Below, piece after piece: positions 31,496 to 43,399 of a stretch of DNA of 64,000 bases. Positions within the stretch are counted from its first letter, which is position 1. The number at the start of each line of letters is the position of its first letter. The notes beneath the pieces were generated by a model. The model saw nothing but the letters and a program-made list of their open reading frames with translations. It made no database searches and was not told where the DNA came from. Both the position numbers and the translations under genes were made by a program. The DNA comes from Sophora flavescens (Eukaryota; Streptophyta; Magnoliopsida; Fabales; Fabaceae): NCBI GenBank assembly GCA_030762895.1, contig CM061062.1:233481879-233545878 (forward strand), written 5' to 3'.

Positions 31496-32284
31496 AATTC
31501 CTGCATTGTGGAACTGAGTCCAGATCCTCAACTGACCAAGAATTCATCCAGTTTTTGTTATCTGGAGATGAGGAAAAGAGGATACTTGATGATATCAGGG
31601 GCTATTGGGCTAGTCACATCAAGACTTGCACTAAATAAGCCTCCTCCTCAGGACTTAATGAAACTGATAAGAGAACCACTCATACTGTTAGAGTAAAATA
31701 TGGTTTCTCCTCTGTCAGATGTTACATTCATGAGGATATTCTTGGCATTCCTCTAATTAGTCCAACCTATGAAGAAGATGAAGTGCATTAGGCTCTAGAT
31801 CTTCCTACCCCAGAACCATCCATACAAGCAATTGCAGAATCTTCTGAGGAAATGGAAGAGATTGTTGTTGAAGGACCTGACCTCAAAGAGTAATCTGTAC
31901 AGACTGAGGCTACTAATGAAGAAGTTGTTGAATCTGTCAGTAGACAAGGCACTTATGGCAAGCATTCTTCTCAACCTCTAGCTCTGACAGTTGTTCATCC
32001 TGAAGCACAACCTCAACACTCACAAGCTCTGAGCATAATGCAAGAACAAGGCCACATGACTACTACTGCTGAAAGCTCAAGAACTTCCTTGCCACCTGAT
32101 CTGGATGAGATAATCACAAGGAAAGTTGAATATTAGGTAGAGAAGTCACTAAAGCGTACAAAAGCTCTTCTCAATCAACTGCTTCAGTTACTCTCAAATT
32201 TCCAACAGACCCAAGGTCAACCTGTTCCACCTCCTCAAAATCAAAACCTACCTCCTCGTCCTCCTCCACCTTCTAATCCTTAGT
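31496..32284 (+). pseudogene. SIRE env-like gene, C-terminal part (Sire4)
   Basis: Homologous to the C-terminal third of the env-like gene at 17127-18000. Shared features are a DEEKRILDDI-type acidic stretch followed by a Trp/His segment (GYWASHIKTC, compare GFWACHIKVC), then RCYIHEDILGIPLIS (compare RFYIHEDTLGIPLIS). Next come an acidic region, DLDEIITRKVEY...VEKSLKRTKALLNQLLQLLSNF and a Pro-rich tail near 32220-32280. Stops occur at about 31636, 31790, 31892 and 32134. The gene's front is lost where the family B LTR of Sire3 ends at 31495. It sits just upstream of two polypurine tracts and a 3' LTR, confirming a post-pol position. Confidence 0.72.
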
Positions 32285-32697
32285 CTTTATTGTCCTTATT
32301 CTCTTTTTCTCTTTGTTTATAACTGAAAATGATGGTTAACTCACTTTTTTGTCAGATGACAAAAAAGGGGGAGAAAAAGAATAGAGAATTAAATTTATAA
32401 AGAAAGTCTTTTGAATGTCTAAGTTTTCATCTGCATAAGCATACCTACATAAATGTGTTTTCTCTGATATAATGCATGTTTATGTTTTTGCTCTAATATA
32501 TGTTCTCTTCTAAACATATGCTCCGGTACTAGTTTTGAATTGCTCTATACTCTATACCTAGCTCTTTATGCTTATTTTCCTGATGTTAGAATTCTTTAAG
32601 TTTCTGTATGCTTTGTCTTAGGGGGAGCTCTGTAGCTCTCATAGACTTTGATCACTCAAATTTAACTAGTTTTTGTCATCATCAAAATGGGGGAGAT
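32285..32697 (+). other. 3' untranslated region of Sire4 with two polypurine tracts
   Basis: No gene. Purine tracts at about 32352-32376 (an A-run, then gggggag) and at 32684-32697 (aaaatgggggagatt), the second touching the LTR. Each is preceded by a tttttgtca word. The reverse of this layout is seen at 16614-17070. Confidence 0.78.
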
Positions 32698-34136
32698 TGT
32701 TGGAACCAAAGTGGTTTTGGCTATAATAATCTCTTAAGTTTTGATGTTAACAAAATAGTTAAATTTGTATGGCAAAGTTGTGCCAAAGATCTAACTGTTT
32801 GTTCTAGCTTGCAGGTTTGTTTAAAGTATTGCTAGATGAGGAAACTCATCTCTAGCTTCTAAGTTTTGCTAAGAAATGGTATCGGGTCTAAGACTTCACT
32901 CGCTAGACGAGCCTTCTAAAACATGATAAAATCCGAGTCTATAAAGATATCACTAGACGAGGTACTAAAAGTTGACTAAGTTAAATAACGCTAGACGCGT
33001 ATCTAAGTCTATGTGTAATATAAGTAGTAGATCAGCAAATTAATAGCTCTCACGAAAATAGCAAGTCCAAAGACTTGACTATAGACGAGAAGATTAACTA
33101 GACGCAACATCAGTAGACGACCCTGTTTTCTTATTTAGTTAAAATTGCGCGTCCAAAGACTTGCACGTCCACTGGTCACTGAAACTGAACCCATCTAGTC
33201 AATGTGAATTTATTTCAAATGATTGTTATTTAGTACGAAGGAATTTGTGTTCCTTTCTTGTGTTGTTTTAGTTGTTTAAAACTTTGTTTATTGAGATTAG
33301 AAAAATAGTACCATCGAGAACACAAACCTTTGTACTCTGACACTTATATTACTGTAAAGTTAAACCAAGTACGAAGAAGGAAAGTCAGAAAGCAACCTCC
33401 GGTACAATAGGGAAATGACAACACTACTTTGAGCTTACTTCTGAATAACCAAGAGCATTTCTCCAGAAAGCATATCAAGTTATCAGTCTCAACGGATCCT
33501 AGCATTTAATGCTATGTCTAAACAGATACAAATTGAAGACCGTTGAAGAAGATCAAGGCAGAGAAGCTCTTCATCTATAAATGTTGGACGATCCCCGGTG
33601 AAGATGGAGATCCCAGATCTGATATTCAAAGTGCCAAAACTCTGCTCAAAGTTCTCTTGAACTAATTCATTTGGAATCACAACTGATCTTAAACTTTCAT
33701 ACTCTCACATGTAGTGAGCTTGTAAGATCATTCTTTAAATCTCTTTGTTAGAGTTAGAGCCTAAAGAGGCTTGGTAGAGAAAGAATACTTGTAAGCCTGA
33801 AGAGGTATTGAATACTTGTAAAGCTATTGGATTATAGTGGAGAAAAACATTCAGGTAGAAGGGACTGGACGTAGCTCTTGGTTGGAAGAGAGTGAACTAG
33901 GATAAATCAAATGTGTGAATCTTCTATCGTTATCTTTTACGGTCTTTGCTTATACTAACTGTGGGGATTTGGATCTGAGTTTGTTAACTCTTTAGAAATG
34001 TTCTTTTTTGTTTGTGCGTATTTATCTTGTCTTGCTTGCAAAAAGGTGTTAAGAAAAGGCTTTTTTGAAAAACAGTTAAGTAACACAATTCAACCCTCCT
34101 TCTTGAGTTTCCCTCTATCAACTTCAGATCTATGTG
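32698..34136 (+). mobile_element. SIRE family C 3' LTR (Sire4)
   Basis: Starts TGTTGGAACCAAAG after the polypurine tract and ends CTATCAACTTCA, 1439 bp, then gypsy RT sequence resumes. Fragments of the same family lie at 6241-6713, 15916-16613, 20018-20628 and 43400-44089 (all minus). The U3 part has about seven tagacg words (32902-33121). Confidence 0.85.
32900..33125 (+). repeat. Dispersed CTAGACGAG words in SIRE family C LTR
   Basis: Copies near 32902 (gctagacgagcc), 32953 (actagacgagg), 32990 (gctagacgcg), 33081 (atagacgaga), 33097 (actagacgca) and 33113 (agtagacgacc). The same words, as ctcgtctag, fill 6250-6460 and 16080-16370. Confidence 0.8.
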
Positions 34137-35510
34137 ATTATGTGTAGATTACAGACAGTTGAATAAGGTGACAATGAAGAATAAATATCCCTTACCTCGA
34201 ATAGATGAGTTGTTTGATCAGCTTCATGGATCCTAATGTTTTTCTAATATTGATTTGTAAAATGGGTATCACCAGTTAAAAATTAAGAAGGAAGACGTTC
34301 CAAAGACAGCTTTCCGGACTCGTTACTGGCACTATGAATTTTTTGTTATGTTTTTTGGACTCACTAATGCCCTAGTAAGTTTTATGGATTTGATGAACCG
34401 GTTTTTAAACCATTTTTGGATCATATTTTGATTGTGTTTACTGATGACATTCTAGTCTATTCCAAGAGAAAAGAGGAGCTTGAGCAACACTTAAGGTATG
34501 TTTTGCAAACCTCAAGGGAGAAGTAGTTATATGCTAAGTTCTCTAAATGTGAGTTTTGGTTGGATAGTATGGCCTTTCCAGGGCATATTGTGTCCAAAAA
34601 TGGGATAAGTGTTGATCTAGGAAAGGTGGAAGCGGTGGAAAATTGTCCTGGGCCCACGATAGTGAAAGAGATTAGGAGTTTCCTTGGTTTGGCCAGTTAT
34701 TTCGTCGTTTTGTGAAGGATTTCTCTAAACTTGCTTCTCCATTGACTTGGCTGACTCAGAAGAAAGTAGAGTTTTAGTGGAGTGATGCATGTGAGGAGAG
34801 ATTTCAGAAATTGAAAGATTGTTTGACTTCGGCACCAGTTTTAGCTTTACCTTCAAGTGGTGGAGGTTATGCAGTTTATTGTGATGCTTCGAGAGTGGGT
34901 CTTGATTGTGTGCTTATGCAGTATGGCAAAGTCATTGCCTATGCATCTAGGAAACTCAATAGGCATGAACAAAATTATCCCATGCATGATTTAGATATGG
35001 CAGGAGTAATTTTTGCTTTGAAGATTTGGAGACATTATCTTTATGGTGAGACTTATGAGATTTATATCGATCACAAGAGCCTTAAATATATTTTCCAGCA
35101 GCGGGATTTGAATAAAAGACAAAGGATGTGGATGGAGCTTTTGAATGACTATAATTGTACAATCTTATATCATCCGGGCAAGGCGAATGTAGTGTCTGAT
35201 TCCTTAAGTTGAAAATCCATGGGTAGTCTTGCTCACATAGCAAGATCTGTTGTTAAAGAGTTCCAAGAAATTGTTGAAAGCGCGATACATTTTGAAGTCA
35301 CTCATTCAAGTTCATTGTTGGCTCATGTGAAAATTCGTTCCATCTTGGTTGATGATATTAAGAAGGCTCAAGGTCAGGACCCACAGTTGGTGAAAATGGT
35401 AGAGAAAGTTCCAAATGGTGGATTTTCGAAATTCTCAATCGAGTATGATGGTATTTTGCGGCTCGAAGCTCGTTTACGTGTTCCTAAAGTGGATGACTTA
35501 AGAAAGAAAA
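34137..35510 (+). pseudogene. pol: Gyp5: Ty3-gypsy RT and RNase H fragment (Tekay-like)
   Basis: Starts inside RT (LNKVTMKNKYPLPRIDELFDQL near 34160) and runs through HQLKIKKEDVPKTAFRTRY, the catalytic FTDDILVYSK near 34440, FWLDSMAFPGHIVSK, and IRSFLGLASYF near 34670. RNase H follows (PSSGGGYAVYCDASRVGLDCVLMQYGK near 34860, IYIDHKSLKYIFQQRDLN, HPGKANVVSDSLS). The tether then carries GSLAHIARSVVKEFQEI up to RVPKVDDLRKKM, where Tek2 interrupts it at 35511. There are stops near 34233, 34257, 34524 and 34774 and a frameshift near 34700. On the left it is cut by the Sire4 LTR. Chromovirus-like, but no integrase or chromodomain remains. Confidence 0.87.
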
Positions 35511-38385
35511 TGAGACACACCAATGTCCCATTAAAGAACAATCCTAATTAACTAATCCTTAATCCGATTATTAGCGTTAGCGTGATTATTACATACAAAA
35601 ATAATATACTTTGCGGAAGCTGGAAAATCAAAACTTATCAAACAAGCATAACGGAATAAAAACAGAAATGACGTACATACGTAATAGGTACACCAAGTCT
35701 CCAAAGTACTTTCGATCCTAACAGAGGGATCATAATCCTAGAACAACTGTACAACTGATAAAGTAAAAGGACTGATAAACAAGTCATAGAACACTGGTCT
35801 CAGAAAAGATATAAAAACCAATACAGAGAGCATCTACCCGCCTTGTCTCACACAAAATATATCAAATCCAAATTAACTCTTAGAGGCTCTCCCTAGCAGA
35901 CGCTACCGGCATACCATATCAACGACGATATGGGCGTCTGGAACTACCCTTGCCCTTCACGTAACGACGCCTCTACACCTAAGTCTTCACAGACTCGTCG
36001 CTGCTCCTCAAGACCCTCCGGCAGAATCCTCTACTGGTAGTGCATTAGTATGTGTTCCGATCCTATCGCCGTCGTTGTACAGCTGTTGCTGCTAATCTAC
36101 CGAACGTGTGGTACATGCAGAGAAAAAGAGAGAGAGAAGGGAGATAAGCTACTATAACACCATAAAAGGGGTCGGGGCACAACACAACATGTTAACATAA
36201 AACAGAGATTGACACAAACCACAAACATCTTGCGAGTCAATCATTTACAAAACATCCTCGATCCATATCTAGGGTCTAAATCCTTTAAGGAGTCACCCTC
36301 CTATGCATGTTGGCTGATCACTCTCACAGGGAACTCAGATTCCTGGACATCATATTTCTTTCTCCCACTCGGGCCTCCCTTGCCTAGAGAGTGTCAGTTG
36401 GTTTGTCCAGGGTACCTTTCCGCTCACCGTGACCAATAAGGGTGCTTCCCTATATGAGCTACAACTCCAATAGGGGTATCTTGGTCTCCTCGAAAGGTCC
36501 ACTTGTGACTGGAATACTCAGGGCCGGACGTCAGGATAGACAAGCCTCCACGCGGTCTCGACACAGTGGGTGCAAATCACTGGACTCTTGAAAACCATTC
36601 CAAACTGGACTACATTCCCAAGGTTCCCAGAACCGTCCCTCTCCATATTCCGTACTCGCACCGGGGTACACCAACCTCGCCTGACTCCCAGTCACACGGC
36701 CCGCCACTTTGGAAACTTATGCAATGCACAAACATCCTAAGTTGACACCGGTACCAAAGTCATTTCTACATTCTTCACGATACCAACGCATCCACAACTC
36801 AACACGGTACCCATATACCGTTATCCATCATCAAACCAAACATAGTACCCTTAGGGTGTCAACTAGGGTTCTAACATCATCACAACCAAACAATGATCCT
36901 CCACAACCACGACATACATATATATCAATAATAAATATATCCAAACAACATATTAAGCAGTTATCACAGATCAAGCGAAAAACATCACAACATCCATAAA
37001 CACAAGTCAGATATCACATACATCCTCAAGCAGATAAATCTTAAAATACTATTTTGCCCTAATGTCGACAAGTCTATGATAATTAAACCCAAAGTATCAT
37101 TTCAAATCATTTTAAAGTGGGGTTTAACCATCGTCGACTACTCGACGACTAGTAGGGGTCTGGAGAACCCTACGCAGACAAAATAACATGCTATATCGAG
37201 CTTGCCTCCCCACCTGGAAAGATATGCACGCTTTCCTGTAAAAGTCCTGACCACAACTCTATGACCGACACAACCTTGACACGCTTTTCAACAACACAAC
37301 CAGACATCGTGACAGCTAGACCTAAGAAAAAACATATTCAAAAGTGAATTCTCTGCCTAGGGGAAAGGTATTAAAAATGGTTATTGTTCGAACTTAATAA
37401 CTCGATCTCATGACCTTTTCTCACCAATCTGAACGGTAACAACGGATAAAAATAAGTCATAAACATCTGACAAAATGTCAGCTCGATCCAATGGTTAAAG
37501 ACTCCCCGGTGGTGGTTGTACCGTGACAGGTTGGTGGTTATGTTTGATGACTGTTTCACAATTTGGGGCTACGGTACGAGCTAAATATCACACATTATGG
37601 AGATCTAAAAGAGAATCCAAATGGTAAGAATGGAGAAAAACGTCTGGAAGCTTCTCACCAAATTTGAGCACGATCCATCGGTTGTAAAATATATGGTGAT
37701 GATTTTTATATGACCACTCCAACCAAGATCTCAACAATGGCAGCTTGCACTTGTTCTATGCTCTGTCTTCATTCACGCCCAAGAAGAAGATGACTTCGTC
37801 ATTTTGCTTAGTTGAAGTGAATTACTGATGTTTTGTGGTAGGTGGTTTGATGGGAAGCTTTAGGTGTCACACTTTTAGCTTGCTTAGCTTATTATGTGTC
37901 ATTACTTTAGGATAGTTGAGTATTAGGTGTCATTACGAGATGAAGTCATGTGTTATTGGGCTAGGTGTCATCCTTAGGACAGTTTAGGCTTAGTTAGTGG
38001 AAGATGAGGTGTAGTCCTATTGTCCACTTCCCTCCTGATCGTGACACGTGTCCTATCCGGTATAGCCCTGTCAGCACAAACGCGTGTTTCCTTCAACATT
38101 TTCCCACGTAACCTATTGCTGAGATATTTTTCTTAATTATTTTAGGGTACTATTAAAAACTTATTGTACTCAAGTCCAACCTAATTTTAATATTCTAAAT
38201 CTCAATTAATTAATTAAGTGACCGATTAATCGTTCGGTTTGCGTCTGTTTGCATTCTGGACCTGTTTCATCTCTGATTTTCCTCAACTTGAAACGCAAGC
38301 TAACTAACACCTAAGGAATATGATTAAGTCTTTAATTATCCATAATCTCTTCCTTAAACCTTAATCAAGAAATTGGGGTGTTACA
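35511..38385 (-). repeat. Tek2 3' LTR (2.9 kb)
   Basis: In element sense: TGTAACACCCCAATTTC ... GGTGTCTCA. The polypurine tract follows it on the right. No protein is recognised in it; open frames at 36209-36439 and 36709-36999 look like chance. Confidence 0.88.
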
Positions 38386-38403
38386 TTACTACCCCCCTAA
38401 AAA
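38386..38403 (-). promoter_or_regulatory. Tek2 polypurine tract
   Basis: Antisense of tttttaggggggtagtaa, directly abutting the LTR start. Confidence 0.85.
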
Positions 38404-38436
38404 TAAATTTCGTTCTCGAAATTTAAATAAGTTACC

Positions 38437-39602
38437 TCAGTAGAACAGATGAGGATACTGTTGTTGCATGTCCGCTTCTCTTTCCCATGTGGCATATCCA
38501 GTAACAGCATCCCATATGACCTTCACCAGGGGAATCTGCTTTCCGCGAAGTTCCTTGACTTGTCGATTCTCAATCCGTATAGGCAAAGCTTCATACTCAA
38601 GGTTCTCTCCTATCTGGACTGACTCAGGCTCTATGACGTGCAATGGATCAGGATGATATTTACGAAGTTGAGAGACGTAAAAGACGTCATGGATATTGGA
38701 TAGGTTGGGTGGTAAGGCTATCTGATAGGCTACAGGACCAATTCGACGAAGAATTTAAAATGGTCCGATAAAACGAGGGGTAAGCTTCCTGGATTTTATT
38801 GCTCTGTCTATTCTAGTCCTTGGAGTGACTCTTATGAACACATGGTCGCCTTCTTGGAATTCCAAAGGTCTTATCCTCTTATCACTGTGCTCTTCTGCCT
38901 ATCGCTCGCTGCTTTCATCTTTTCCATGATCTTGCAGACTTGCTCCATTATTTACTGTACCACCTCTGGTCCAATTAATTGATTCTTACATGTCTCATAC
39001 CAACAGAGAGGTGTCCTGCACTTCCTTCCGTATAGTTCTTCATACGGCGCCATGCCAATACTCGAGTGTAAACTATTGTTGTACGTGAATTCAATTAGTG
39101 GAGGAAATTCATCCCAACTCCCTATGGGTTCCATCACACATGCTCTTAACAAATCTTCCAAAGACTGAATCGTCCTTTCCGACTGACCATCCGTCTGAGG
39201 ATGATAAGCCGAACTCATCCGAAATTTAGTTCCCAACGCACTGTTTAAACTTTACCAAAACCTCGAAGTAAATCTCGGATCTCTATCCGAGATTATACTT
39301 GATGGCATACAATGCTGCCTCACTATCTCATTGATGTACAATTGGGTTAACTTTTCCAAAGAGAACCTTTGATTGATAGGCAGGAAGTGAGCACTTTTCG
39401 TCAGCCTATCAATTATTACCCAAATTGCATCATGCTTATTTTGTGTCATAGGAAAACCCGGCATAAAGTCCATTGCAATACTGTCCCATTTCCATTTTGG
39501 GACATCCAGAGATTGCAATAGTCCTGCTGGCTTCTGGTGTTCAATCTTTGCCTTCTGACACACCAAGCAGGACTGTACATATTCTGCTATTTCTTTCTTC
39601 AT
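38437..39602 (-). pseudogene. pol: Tek2 integrase and chromodomain
   Basis: From the 5' side: zinc-domain end CLVCQKAKIEHQKPAG, then the core with Asp in HDAIWVIIDRLTKSAHF, Asp in IISDRDPRFTSRF, and Glu in TDGQSERTIQSLEDLL (in a second frame), then YNNSLHSSIGMAPYEELYGRKCRTPLCW, a segment Tek1 has lost. The GPY-type region lies in 38644-38930 and contains stops (near 38757 and 38900). The chromodomain-like C-terminus ends at 38437: KELRGKQIPLVKVIWDAVTG, ATWEREADMQQQYPHLF. Stops near 39253 and others break the frame. It parallels the Tek1 integrase and is better preserved. Confidence 0.9.
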
Positions 39603-40332
39603 TCCAGGCCACCAGAAACATCTTTTTCAAATCATGATACATCTTAGTTGCACCTGGATGGAAACTTACCTTACTTTTGTGTGCTTCCTCCAAGATCAAA
39701 TTATTAACTTCTCTATGCTCTGGCACACAGGTCCTGTTATCGAATCTCAAGATTCTGTCAGTACCTCGTTTAAACTCCACAGATTCTTTTGCTTCTATCT
39801 TCTGATTAACCTTTTGGAGGTACTGGTCTTCCGATTGCTTCTTCCAAACTAAGTCTAGGAATCCACTAGTAATAGTGACCATTCCCAAACTTATCTTATT
39901 CTGGGATAATCCTATTATCCCTAGATTCAGGTCTCTGAATTGCTCGATCAATTCTAATTCCTTGATCATCATAGCAGACACTTGCAACGATTTCCGACTT
40001 AATGCATCTGCTACGACGTTTGCCTTTCCAGGATGGTATTGGAGATCAAACTCATAATCCTTGATGAAATCCATCCATCTCCTTTGTCTCATGTTCAACT
40101 CTTTCTGATCAAACAAATACTTTAGACTCTTGTGATCACTGTACACTGTGAACTGAGCACCATACAGATAGTGTCTCCATATCTTCAACGCAAACACTAT
40201 TGCAACCAACTCTAAGTCATAGGTTGGGTAATTCCTCTCATGTACTCTTAACTGTCTAGAGGCATATGCCACCGCTTTTCCATTTTGCATGAGGACGCAA
40301 CCCAAGCCTTGATATGACACATCGCAGTACAC
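39541..40332 (-). pseudogene. pol: Tek2 RNase H, tether and integrase N-terminus
   Basis: One long open segment: MYCDVSYQGLGCVLMQNGK (RNase H start; the usual CDAS reads CDVS), YASRQLRVHERNYPTYDLELVAIVFALKIWRHYLYG, VYSDHKSLKYLFDQKELNMRQRRW, HPGKANVVADALSRKSL. The linker and the zinc-domain half VCVPEHREVNNLILEEAHKSKVSFHPGATKMYHDL follow. A frameshift near 39610-39625 (FLVAWNEERN instead of FWWPGMKKE) displaces the rest. Otherwise the segment is intact, so Tek2 decay is moderate. Confidence 0.9.
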
Positions 40333-41300
40333 ATCAAACGGTACTAATAGATCTGCAAGACTAGCACAGGAGATTTTGTAAGCCTCCTTTTCAACTCCTG
40401 AAAACTAGCCTCACACTCATCAGTCCACTTAAACACTTTTCCTTTTCTTGTTAGTTGCGTCATCGGTAACGCACTCTTTGAGAATCCTTCGATAAACCGT
40501 CTGTAGTAACCTACTAGTCCAAGAAAACTCCTAACTTCACCCACTGTCTTAGGACGTTCCCAATTCACCACTGCTTCCACTTTGGCGGGATCAACAGCTA
40601 TCCCTTCCTTGTTTATCACATGCCCTAAAAATTGTACTTCATCCAACCATAACTCACCCTTAGACAACTTGGCATAGAGTTGTCTGTCCTTAAGCACTTG
40701 AAGTACAACCCGAAGATGCTCTGCATGTTCTTTTCTACTCGAAGAATAGATTAAAATGTCGTCGATAAACACAATGACAAACTTGTCTAAGTATGGCCTG
40801 AAGATCCGATTCATGTAGTCCATGAACACGGCTGGAGCATTAGTCACACCAAACGACATAACCAGATACTCGTAATGACCATACCGACTTCTAAAAGCAG
40901 TCTTCGGTCTATCATCTTCCTTCACTCGGATCTGATGGTATCCAGACCTCAGATCTATCTTAGAAAACACAGTTGCTCCCCGCAACTGATCCATCAGGTC
41001 GTCAATCCTCGGCAACGGGTACTTGTTCTTGATTGTTACTTTGTTCAGTTGCCGGTAATCCACACATAGTCTTGAGCTTCCGTCCTTCTTCCTTACAAAC
41101 AACACTGGCACTCCCCACGGTGAAACACTAGGTCCGATAAACTCCTTCTTCAGCATGTCATCCAGTTGTTCCTTAAGCTATGCTAATTCTGTCGGGGACA
41201 TTCGATAAGGTGTTATCGATATCGGTTCCGTCCCTGATATGAGATCTATCGTAAACTCAATTTCCCTCTTAGGTGTTCTGGCACGTCATCCGGAAAAACT
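40333..41300 (-). pseudogene. pol: Tek2 reverse transcriptase
   Basis: The open segment 40344-41156 begins within RT: KKEFIGPSVSPWGVPVLFVRKKDGS, LCVDYRQLNKVTIKNKYPLPRIDDLMDQLRG, FSKIDLRSGYHQIRV, FRSRYGHYEYLVMSFGVTNAPAVF, the catalytic FIDD in VIVFIDDILIYSSS, FWLDE-type ELWLDEVQFLGHVI, and RPKTVGEVRSFLGLVGYYRRF. All catalytic Asp residues appear present. RT homology extends upstream of 41156 through a stop near 41178 into the DIEFTIDLISG region. This is the best preserved RT domain in the window. Confidence 0.92.
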
Positions 41301-41489
41301 TCAGGAAACTCGCTTATGACAGGCAGCGCTTCCATCTTAGGAGACTCCTTGGCTTCTAAAGAAAACAACACCACACAGCTCCTTGATTGTCCTTCTCCCT
41401 TACTACCATCATTGGCAAGAAATAATCCACCCCATAAAATGAAGAGTTTTATTTTAACAATCCAAAACTACATGGTTAGCTAAAGTCAA

Positions 41490-41790
41490 TCATGCCCAAT
41501 ATAATATCAATCTGTTGCATAGGCAGACATATAAGGTCAATAACAAAAGTCCGGTTTTCTAAAACAACTGGACATGCTCGACGAACAAACAAATTAGTTA
41601 ATGTATCTCCCATAGGGGTAGAAACATTCAGATCATATGGTAAAGATGTAACAGGCTATTTCAAATTATCCATGCACTCAAGAGAAATAAACGAATGAGT
41701 AGGGCCTGAATCAAATAATACAGATAAGAGTTTTCCGAAAATGAGACACTTACCCTGTATGAGATCAAGATCTCAAGTAGTCTCGGAACC
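41490..41790 (-). pseudogene. pol: Tek2 aspartic protease
   Basis: Minus-strand reading gives LFDSGPTHSFISLECMDNLK, with an intact DSG active site. It continues YDLNVSTPMGDTLTN, RACPVVLENRTFVIDL, LPMQQIDIILGMIDF. A stop lies near 41655. Compare Tek1, where the same site is NSG. It lies between the gag zinc knuckles and RT as expected for a gypsy polyprotein. Confidence 0.85.
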
Positions 41791-41799
41791 TCTAACGGC

Positions 41800-42935
41800 G
41801 AACACCCTCCGACTGGCTTGGGGTCTATCTCTTTGCTGGTTTACTGTTTGACCTCTTGATCCATTGCTTTGAGCTCCTCTACTTTGTTGTTGCATCGGAT
41901 TTCTGATTACATTGCTCTTGGGACATAATCTGGACATGTCTCCCATCTGACCACACTAGTAACATACCACATTCTGCATCTGAGGGCAATTTCTGATAAA
42001 GTGTGGTCCTCAGCACTTGAAACAAGTCGGCATCCCTGATGATGTCTGACTATGACCTCCGCTGCCCGCACTGGTTGCTTGCTGAATAGGACGATTGTAA
42101 GGTCTCTCCCGTTGCTGGAATCTTCCCTCACGACCTCTTTCACCTCTGCCACCTCTAATCGGTCAGCCACTCCGCTACTGTGGATGTATTGACCTAGAAC
42201 GATCATGGCTCTCCAACATAGTACACTTTTCAACCAAAGCCGAGCAATGGTTGAATTCGAACGGTAACATCATCCTTTTCAATTCCGGCCTCAAATCATC
42301 TTCAAATCTCCGACAAACCCAATTCTCTTCTAATGCTTCGAAACGAATGACATATTCTCCCACTGACATATTCCCTTGTTGTAAACTCATAAATTCATTT
42401 TCCTTCTCCTATCGGACACTCTTGGGGAAGTATTTCTCCAGAAAACATTCTTTGAACAGATTCCATGTTACTTCTTGTTCTTCTGCATCTAACAAACATT
42501 GCTTATTCTGCCACCATGACTCTGCTGCTCCTACCAGCATGAAAGCAGCATGAGTAACCTTCTGCTCCTCATGGCAATGCATAGCGACAAAGACTTTCTC
42601 TACTTCTTACAGCCACTATTCACTGCCTCAGGATAATACTCGCCATGAAATTGGGGCGTATTTCCCTTCATGAAAGCATTCAAGCCATTCTCCATGCTTT
42701 CCTCATCTCTAGCCACATTTACTTGTTGTAACCTTTCTTCTCTAGCCTCTTGTTGATGCATGAACTGAGCATTTTGCTGGGTTTGCTGCAGCATTGCGGT
42801 AGCCAACTCTCTCATCACCCTCATAGTCTAATTTATATCACCACCGTTATTCGTCCCTGATGAACTTCCGGGAACATCAGTGGATCCACCACCTCCGTTT
42901 ATGCCTCCTCCTCGACGTCCATTTTCGCGTGCCAT
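41800..42935 (-). pseudogene. gag: Tek2 gag
   Basis: Starts at the Met at 42935 (MARENGRRGGGING), a Gly-rich start like other Tekay gags. It runs through MRVMRELATAMLQQTQQNAQFMHQQEAREER (coiled-coil-like), LNAFMKGNTPQFHGEYYPEA, AAESWWQNKQCLL, EVTWNLFKECFLEKYFPKSVR, SVGEYVIRFEALEENW, and LRPELKRMMLPFEF. Two CCHC knuckles remain at about 41930-42040 (CFKC.GPHFIRNC and CY.CGQMGDMSRLC), each with a stop codon inside. Other stops occur near 42828 and 42610, with frame changes around 42400-42610. Confidence 0.88.
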
Positions 42936-43218
42936 TTTGACTTCCTAAAAAAATAATTCATTAACTCTCTTTTGTAAGACATACAATTCAATACATAAAC
43001 AGATATATCCACTATATGTCTTACAATGCAGTAAACAGTCATTCTCATACTGTAAGAATAACTCGCGTATCGGACACTCTACCCATTCTAAGCATAGCTG
43101 ACATCCGATGAGGATCCAACTAACAGTGTCGGTATTCATCCTACCCCAAAGTCTTCACTCCTAATCAGACATAATACCACAGTCCGGTTTAGAACCGAAC
43201 TGCTCTGATACCACCAAA
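42936..43218 (-). other. Tek2 leader with primer-binding site
   Basis: Noncoding. The PBS is at 43202-43213, antisense of tggtatcagagc (initiator tRNA-Met type), a few bases from the 5' LTR end. Confidence 0.85.
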
Positions 43219-43399
43219 TGAGACACCTCAATGTCCCATTAAAGAACAATCCTAATTAACTAATCCTTAATCTGTTTATTAGCACGATTATTACAGACAA
43301 AAATAATATACTTTACGAAAGCTAGAAAATTAAAACTTATAAAACATGCATAACGGAATAAAAATAGAAATGACATATATACATAATAGGTACACCAAG
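43219..43399 (-). repeat. Tek2 5' LTR, 181-bp remnant
   Basis: Matches 35511-35700 closely, from TGAGACACC through taggtacaccaag. It is cut at 43399 by the SIRE family C LTR piece. Confidence 0.88.

Larger units (their letters stand above)
35511..43399 (-). mobile_element. Tek2: Tekay/Del chromovirus, minus strand
   Basis: 3' LTR 35511-38385, then chromodomain, integrase, RNase H, RT, protease and gag read leftward from 42935, PBS at 43202-43213, and the last 181 bp of the 5' LTR (43219-43399). The rest of the 5' LTR is cut by a SIRE LTR piece. Both LTR ends start TGAGACAC on the + strand and share the downstream words cccattaaagaacaatcc. Inserted into Gyp5. Confidence 0.92.

Noticed and set aside
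36209..36999. Two short open frames in the Tek2 LTR
   Set aside because: No recognisable motif; they lie antisense to the LTR and look like chance openings.
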